From contig NC_079890.1 in NCBI RefSeq assembly GCF_024868665.1, positions 2,523,880 to 2,587,879 of the forward strand: a stretch of DNA of 64,000 bases. Direction: 5' to 3'. The stretch is from Triplophysa rosa. Lineage: Eukaryota > Chordata > Actinopteri > Cypriniformes > Nemacheilidae. This document shows, one piece after another, positions 57,720-64,000 of this stretch. The position numbers and the translations under genes were made by a program. The notes below the pieces were generated by a model. It was not told the origin of the DNA, made no database searches, and worked only from the letters and a program-made list of their open reading frames with translations. Each line of letters begins with the position of its first letter. Position 1 is the first letter of the stretch.

Positions 57720-58502
57720 AGACACTAAAGGTAAGTGCTTGTTTTTCTGTCGCTGCATTTTCTGCATGTGTGTTACGTTGTTTGTCTTCTGTGAAATGCA
57801 ATGAAGTTAGCAGATCAAACTTGTCATGTAATTGATGTAATGAAAGCCATCAGACCTGCCAAATCTTATTATTTAAGACCATAATGCCAGAAGTTTTTTC
57901 CTGACGGTGCCAAAGTAGATCTGATAAAATTGTCTGAAATCAAATTTTTTCCTTTTTTTTAAGTCCATATAGGCTACAGTTTAACAGTCATGGTATCAAA
58001 CAATGGTATTATTATAGTAAAATTGTTGTAACAAAAGTGTAATTTTTTTAGCATATTGATTACCATTTATATAACCACAGTTTTACTACAAATACCAGTT
58101 AAATTATAGTTTTTATTTTGTATTTGTTTTATTTGAATTTATTATTTGATTGTTCTTAATACCTATTTCACCCCAAACAACTCTTCTAAGCAGTACATTG
58201 TTACTGTAATACATTTTATTTGATATAGTCTATAATAATTACACGTAATAATTATTGTACAGTTGATGATTTGGAGGATTAATTTAACTGTTAGATACAA
58301 TGCTATTAGTGAGCCCCAAACTATTTTATAAAAAACAAAATGGCATGTTTAAAAAACGTTTAACTTGGACAACGCTGTTTTTAATAAAAAAAAATATTTT
58401 TTTAAAGTGGAGTGGTTTTTTCATTTCCTGTGAAGTGGCAGTTTTGCAGATACAAGGTTTAATCCGACAGTGACATTATATTGCTTTAATATAAGATGGT
58501 AT
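57720..58502. other. Downstream of the kinase fragment, no gene seen
   Basis: AT-rich sequence with a diverged foldback (about 58,005-58,110, ATGGTATTATTATAGTAAAA mirrored by TTTTACTACAAATACCAG). The word GGTACCAAGGTAGACACTAA at 57,711 follows an acceptor-like GGTTTCAG but is not a kinase exon. Confidence 0.5.
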
Positions 58503-60120
58503 CAGTGCCGATCCTAGACGTCTGGGGGCCCTAAGCAAACTTGTGAGGGGCCTTGTACAAATAATTAAAATTAGAAATAAACATAACGTAAACTATAAAA
58601 AATAATAAATCAATTAACACAGTTAAACGAATAAAGACTGAAAGACAAAAAAAAAACATTACACTGACAGTAAGAACAATTAAGTGTAACATTTAATTCA
58701 AATTTGGATTGATGAAATGCGTGGCTCTGGAACATCCAGCTGTCAAAAAAATATATATATATAACACGCAAACGCTGTTTTTACTAACCAAATTACTGTT
58801 TTAGTAACAAAAATAAAGCATGGTAAATACAGTTTACTCAAGAAAGCTAAGCATACGAAAACACATTAATAATTCTCTAAATGTGATGGCACAAACTAAA
58901 AATGACATATTATCATGGGAAAACGAAATACAGAGGACAAATACTGAATTTGTAAATCTGTGCTGGAGGATTGTTAAATAAGTAATTTATTGCATAATTT
59001 GGCAAAACTAAATATAACTTTAAAATAGTACAAATAGTTCCGCTCCAGGCGTATGGCTCTGTTTTGAAGCCATGGGCATATGTAAAGATGCATATCAGCA
59101 CATCATATGCAGTAGTTTAAATAAATTGAGTATTACAAAGGAAATTTCCAAATGATTCCTCTAAAGTTGAATTCGCAAGTTATAAAAATAGCGTCTTGTT
59201 TACATGGGGCCCTATTTTCACGATCTAAGCGCATGGTTTAAAGCACACGGCGCAGGTGCACTTAGGGCGTGTCCGAATCCACTTTTGCTAATTTAATGAA
59301 GGGAAAACGGTCTGCGCACCCGGGCGCATGGTCTAAACGGGTTGTCCCGATTCTCTTAATGAATAATGGGTGTTTTTTAGGCGTAACGTGCAGTAAACCA
59401 ATCAGAGTCTCATCTCTCATTCCCTTTAAGAGCCAGTTGCGCTCGCGCCATGGCGGATTCGCTACTTATATGGCGGATTCGCTACTTATATGGCGGAATT
59501 TGCAAGTGCAAAGACTGGACGCTTCTCTAGAGAGGAAACGCATCTGCTCGTGCATTAGGGTTAAAGCGCGCGAGCAGATCATCTACATGACAAGCTGGAT
59601 TTTTATCACAATAATAATCTTTTACATTGCAATCCATTTATTTTTTATATTTAGCATGTTTGTGTGCTGCTGCGCTTCCCTCTGTGTAATAAGTAAAGTG
59701 AAAGCGAGTTGTATGTGGACCCGCCCAGAGGCGCATTATCTACTAATGCGCTCTTTTAAAAAAATATATATATATTGCGCCATTGACTTTAGACCAGGTT
59801 TGAGTTGGTCTATGGCGCAGTCTATTTTAAGTTCCTCAAAATAGCAAAGCGCCAACAAATGCGCCTGAGCACACCTCTTTTTTAGACCAACACGCCCATG
59901 GGCGCACAAATGAGTGCAAATGCATTTGCTATTTAAACACCGCGGCGCAGAACGGGAAAATGAGAACTGCGTCGGGCGGAAACTAGCAAAAACACTTGCG
60001 CTGCGCTTTGCGCCAAGTGTACAATAGGGCCCATGGTGTTTTTGATTTGGGACTCAAGGGGGCCCCCTGGTGGTGCAGAGGCCCTACGCAACCTGCATAG
60101 TCTGCGTATCGGCTCTGGAT
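58503..60120. repeat. Older dispersed repeat, split by a nested element
   Basis: It starts AGTGCCGATCCTAGACGTCT and GGGGGCCCTAAGCAAAC, and ends with GCAGAGGCCCTACGCAACCT, GCGTATCGGCTCTGGA. The termini are roughly inverted (GCCGAT...GGGCCCTA against TAGGG...ATCGGC). The 59,207-60,032 element lies inside it, close to its right end. Confidence 0.55.
59207..60032. mobile_element. Non-autonomous element with GGGCCCTATT ends
   Basis: The termini GGGCCCTATTTTC and its counterpart ending CAATAGGGCCC are inverted over 10 bases. ATG flanks both sides (59,204-59,206 and 60,033-60,035), a 3-bp (or AT 2-bp) target duplication as in PIF/Harbinger or IS5-like elements. The interior is rich in GCGC motifs (GGGCGCATGG, AAAGCGCGCG), often inverted. 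A 191-aa frame (59,269-59,844) runs through it but has no recognisable domain and contains a tandem 20-bp repeat (TGGCGGATTCGCTACTTATA, two copies). Confidence 0.7.
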
Positions 60121-61067
60121 GGTATACCACAATTCACTTTAATATACTATACAAATATGCTATAGTATTTTTTCATGTAGGCACATCCACACAAATACAT
60201 AAATGTTGACCTAAATAAATGCTAAAATGTGAAAATGAATGACCGTGGAAATCAGTAAATGTTTATGTAAATAAATGTGTGAAAAATACTACAGAAATAA
60301 GAATATATAATATAAATATATAATTATGAATAATATAAATATATAACATATTTATTTAAAGAAATACTGTAAAAGTATAAATGCTCATTTATTTATTACA
60401 TTTTAAATTGTTTTTTACATTTCTTTGTAGATTTTTTTGTTTTTATTTAGTTTTCATATTGTCTATAAGTCGGCACCATTTCGCGATTATTATGCTATCA
60501 CTTATTTAGTATTATGAATGTGGTAGATCTCTCTGTTTCTCCAAGGAGAATTTGGCCTCAGAAATTGAGATGGCAATCTAGGCAGTTATCCAGGAGGGCA
60601 GACATCCAGCGTAATGACCGGTGTGCACTCTAATATCTGAGAGGGATGCACGCAGTTACATTAACACTAATCAGGTTCTGCAGTCATGCCATTTAGCATA
60701 TTTTCCAAATCTGTGCTTTTATCATTTGACGTGCATGGCTCGCCACGGAGATTAGTTGTCTACTTTGGGGCTCAGAAGGCTTTAAAGGGAAGGTTCACCC
60801 AAATCATGCCATCATTAACTCACACTTATGTTGATTTTTTGGACAGAAAAGGGTAAAACGTTATATAAGAAGGGTCCGAGCCAGGGTCCGGGCTTGTGAC
60901 CATAGTCTGTGTGACCTCACCCAGAACACTCAAGAAACTGAACAACAATGTGCTAGCAACCACTCAAAACACCTTAACAGTCTCATAGCAACACCCTGGC
61001 AAGCACCCTGAACACCATAGCAACATGGCAACACATTAAAATTCTGGTTCTTTCTTGCCTTTTATTA
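60121..61067. other. Intergenic; simple and tetranucleotide-rich repeats
   Basis: It contains a TTAA-foldback fragment (60,783-60,845, AAAGGGAAGGTTCACCCAAA) and a degenerate tract of CTAGCAACCACTCAAAACAC / CATAGCAAC words (60,950-61,035). No gene. Confidence 0.55.
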
Positions 61068-61269
61068 TTAAAGGCATAGTTTACCCAAACATGAAAATGA
61101 TTTCATCACTTACTCAGTTGTGTCATTCCAAACTTGTATGACTTTTTTCTGCAGAACACAAAAGACAATTTGAAGAACATTGGTAACCAAACAACACTGG
61201 ACCCCGTTGACTTCCATTGTAGTCAGAGTTAGAATCAGAATTGTATTTTTGGGTGAACTTTACCTTTAA
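61068..61269. mobile_element. Short TTAA foldback element
   Basis: It begins TTAAAGGCATAGTTTACCCA and ends TGGGTGAACTTTACCTTTAA, with TTAA at both ends. The left arm has ACACAAAAGACAATTTGAAG. Much of the right arm is deleted compared with 62,467-62,770. Confidence 0.75.
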
Positions 61270-61653
61270 GCATCGGTTCAAGTATAACTATTGAAAAATA
61301 TTTGCATTGCTACCCAGATGGAAAGACGTTAAAGAGAGTGACTAATTGACATTTTTCAAGTGCCATATTTCATGTTGTACGAGAAACGTATCCTGAAGAA
61401 CATCAAGTGCCGGTGTGTTTTGTCAGCAAAGAGGAAATGATGTTGGATGAAAGTGTCGTCCCGGTTACTGTGTCACACAATGGCAGAAAGACTCTTGTGT
61501 GGGTGAGGATGGTGCTGATCAACAGCAGCTAGAGGATGAGGAGAGATCTGTAAGAGGGAGGCGATGAAGGTGAGAGCATCTGTGTTAGCTCGGAAACCAT
61601 GTGTGAATGATATTTTCTGTCACCTTTCTCGGCTCTTGAACTTCAGCAAAGGT

Positions 61654-61675
61654 AGAGAGAGAGAGAGAGAGAGAG
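61654..61675. repeat. (GA)n microsatellite
   Basis: About 11 GA units in otherwise unremarkable sequence (61,270-61,812), where no gene was seen. Confidence 0.85.
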
Positions 61676-61812
61676 GTGATGCCACAAGAACTGTCAAATC
61701 TTAGGCTTTCATAGGACTATAAAGAGTAATATTATGTGCTGTAGGTTTTAAAGGGACAGTGTGTCATTTCTGCACTGCTTGAAAATCAATGACTTGCTAA
61801 TAGCTCTACACA

Positions 61813-62336
61813 TTAAAGGGGTCATATGGCACGAACACGTGTTTTTCTGTGTCTTTGGTGTGTTATAAGTTGCCCATGCATGTATTAGAGACGTAAAATT
61901 GCATAAATTAAAGTGTCGGAAACAAAAGATGCATTCTATCTAAGAGCGAATGCTCACCCAGACCTGCCTGAAACGCCTCGTGTAACCACACCCCCACAAA
62001 TCTACGTCAGTTGGTGGTATGATTTGACTAAGACCGCACAAATGTATACGCATGGGTGGGAGCGTACCTGTCAGTACAATTGAAGAAGAACCTGATGTTC
62101 CAAATATGGTAAGAGGCGTTACATTTCCGCCACACGCTTGCAGTTTTCGACCAATCACTACGCACTGGTTAACTGGCCAATCATAGCACACCTGCTTTTC
62201 AGAGCCATGAGCTTTGTAAAAAATCTGTGCGGAGCGAAGAGGAGATACAAACATTCACCTTAAATCGTGTACACATTGCATTACATCTAAAACAAACCAT
62301 AACATTCGTTTTAGCCGTGTCATATGACCCCTTTAA
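61813..62336. mobile_element. TTAA-flanked element with GGGGTCATATG ends
   Basis: It begins TTAAAGGGGTCATATGGC and ends GTCATATGACCCCTTTAA, with TTAA at both ends and about 14-base inverted termini. The 524-bp interior has no transposase. The minus-strand frame at 61,940-62,254 is judged chance. TTAA target choice points to a piggyBac- or Kolobok-type source. Confidence 0.8.
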
Positions 62337-62466
62337 TATATTTATGTTAACTGAACCTAATTGAGCAGTTTCAGAAGAATCACAAAAACATTTTTAAACC
62401 CCCACAAAAAAAGGTCCCAAGCAGAAGCAATGCAACGTTCTTCAGCGGATGTGTGAAGCATTTTAA

Positions 62467-62770
62467 TTAAAGTAATAATTCACCCAAAAATACAAATTCT
62501 GTAGGTATTTACTCACCCTAGTGTCATTTCCACCCTGTATGACTTTCTTCCGCAGAACACAAAAGAAGATATTTTGAAGAATGTTGTTAACTGGCCCCTA
62601 TTCACTTGCATAGATTTTGTGTCCATAGTGAATGGGGGCCAGTTAACAACATTCTTCAAAATATCTTCTTTTGTGTTCTGCAGAAGAAAGCAAGTCATAA
62701 AGGTTTAAAATGACAAGAGGGTGAGTAAATGATGACAGAATTTTCATTTTTTGGTGAACTATTACTTTAA
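62467..62770. mobile_element. Complete TTAA foldback element, near-perfect hairpin
   Basis: It starts TTAAAGTAATAATTCACCCA and ends TTTGGTGAACTATTACTTTAA. The arms GAAGATATTTTGAAGAATGT and ACATTCTTCAAAATATCTTC pair perfectly, as do TTAACTGGCCCC and GGGGCCAGTTAA. It is the best-preserved hairpin of this family in the window. Confidence 0.85.
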
Positions 62771-64000
62771 ATTAGATCAAGTTAAAGCAGTTTAAAAGCA
62801 TTATCTCATTTTATTCTATATTACATAAACATGTCAGAGACTATACATAGACAATCAATACTGAAATGCCTAAAACATACATAAGCAAGTCAAATCAAAG
62901 TGATATAAACTGGCCACAAACTAGACATGATCTGTTATGTCAAATCAGGATTGTTAAATGTCCATTTCTTTTCAATTAGTCAAGTTATTATATTAACATG
63001 TTTCTGACAATGAGCTTATGAAACATTTTCAACATTACATCAATGTTGCCTCCATACTGTTGGCATATTTACCCCCACAAGAATGCAACTTTAGTCTGAC
63101 TTTATTGAAAAGGTTACATTGGTTTTCAATTATGGGATATTGGATAATTTTTTCAAGGAAAAAAATGCGAAGAAACTATCTTGATTAAAATGAAACGTGA
63201 TGCTATTTCTAAGCCAAGAAAACCTTGACAAGAAATAGAAAACCATGAATCATGATGTCGGTGCGTTAAAGGTTATTTTTTTAAATCCTCATCAAGGACT
63301 TCATCTTTGTGGAAGGAATTGAATGCCGAGATCATTCTGAGCCGTTCATTATGGTGTTGTCTCTGTGCATGAGTCAGAGGTCTGTCTTTCATCTCAGAGG
63401 CGTATTAAAACCCTTGACAGTCAACAGGTCAAATCACAAAGCGCTGCTGGCTTTTCCCCTGACACTCACAAACTGTCTTCGAGCCTCGACACTTACAAGG
63501 ACACCATTCAGTTCTGATGCGAAAATGCGTCAGCAAGCTAAATCGTGTATTGAGAAGCTTCCTGTCGCTTTAGGCCACGATGATGACAGGGTAACCGCAC
63601 CTGCCAAATGCTAAATGTCATTTACAGTATGGAAATCACATCCGAGGCGAGTCATCCTTGCCAAACCATGATTTTAAATATAAAACAATTTTGTAATATT
63701 TTTTTAACACAAATGATTACAATAAAGATAATTGCATTCTTTACCTTTTAAATTTAAAGTAGAAATTAAATGACATTACTTAATCTCATAACCGCAATGC
63801 GTCCAGCTGTGTCTGAGTGCATGCATGATAGGCTGTAATTTAAACAGATTTAAAGTAAAAAGATTCAGAAAAAAATTATCAGATGTTATACTAACCAGAG
63901 TTATTACAGTTTTGATTTTAGTTAGTTTTATTCATATTTTAAATTAGCTTTTATTTTTAGATTTTTAGTTTTTGTGTTCATTTTAGTTAAAGTTAGTCAT
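62771..64000. other. Intergenic, no gene seen
   Basis: AT-rich sequence. The 101-aa frame at 63,309-63,614 shows no recognisable motif, signal or splice context and is not called. The window ends in a T-rich stretch (TTTTAGTT repeats). Confidence 0.55.

Noticed and set aside
57711..57735. Exon 4-like piece of kinase copy 3 after GGTTTCAG
   Set aside because: GTACCAAGGTAG has an in-frame stop and does not resemble the VAVKYV exon. It was not called as a kinase exon.
59269..59844. 191-aa open frame as a host gene
   Set aside because: It lies within a mobile element bounded by GGGCCC ends, contains a tandem repeat and shows no recognised domain. It is kept only as an element feature.
63309..63614. 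101-aa open frame near the right edge
   Set aside because: It has no motif or signal and its composition is ordinary. Nothing supports coding.

Overview
This window looks like teleost nuclear DNA, most likely from a cyprinid. It has spliced genes with GT/AG introns, TTAA-flanked foldback elements of the 'AAAGGGATAGTTCACCC' type, tRNA-derived SINEs, a Tc1 relic and a PIM-like kinase cluster. There is no sign of prokaryotic or organellar sequence. About 90% is non-coding, and most of the short open frames are chance or repeat-derived.

Positions 1-28,879 (minus strand) hold the 5' part of ntrk3 (TrkC, the neurotrophin-3 receptor). Three consecutive coding exons are present: exon 1 (28,638-28,879), exon 2 (5,587-5,661) and exon 3 (2,444-2,515). 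All junctions are phase 2 and all donors read GTGAGT. The 23 kb intron 1 contains a tandem segmental duplication (8,672-15,968 and 16,995-24,317, about 99.7% identical by eye). The two copies are separated by a 706-base assembly gap and a foldback element. The rest of the gene, including the Ig domains and kinase domain, lies beyond position 1.

Positions 28,880-41,300 are ntrk3 upstream sequence followed by intergenic DNA. Several small DNA-transposon derivatives lie here: two TTAA-flanked families, a hAT-like MITE, a TTA-flanked palindromic element carrying a (CA)n tract, and a SINE inside a TTAA element.

Positions 41,355-48,110 and 57,505-57,599 form a PIM-like serine/threonine kinase cluster on the plus strand. 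The first copy is complete: seven exons, 358 aa, with a TATA box and a polyA signal. Directly downstream, an exon-like unit has grown into 32 copies of a 39-bp minisatellite. In its original frame this encodes an acidic DWDDEKSPVNSES repeat. It is now disrupted by a 1-base deletion and two TGA codons. It splices in phase towards a second kinase copy that is clearly dead, with deletions, stops and a piggyBac-like insertion. A third copy survives as one exon.

Positions 48,100-64,000 are almost entirely nested transposable-element debris: an interleaved inverted-repeat block, a Tc1 relic inside a foldback, a 3.0 kb hAT-type element with perfect 8-bp target duplications, a GGGCCC-ended element inside an older repeat, and more TTAA elements. 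No further host gene was recognised.
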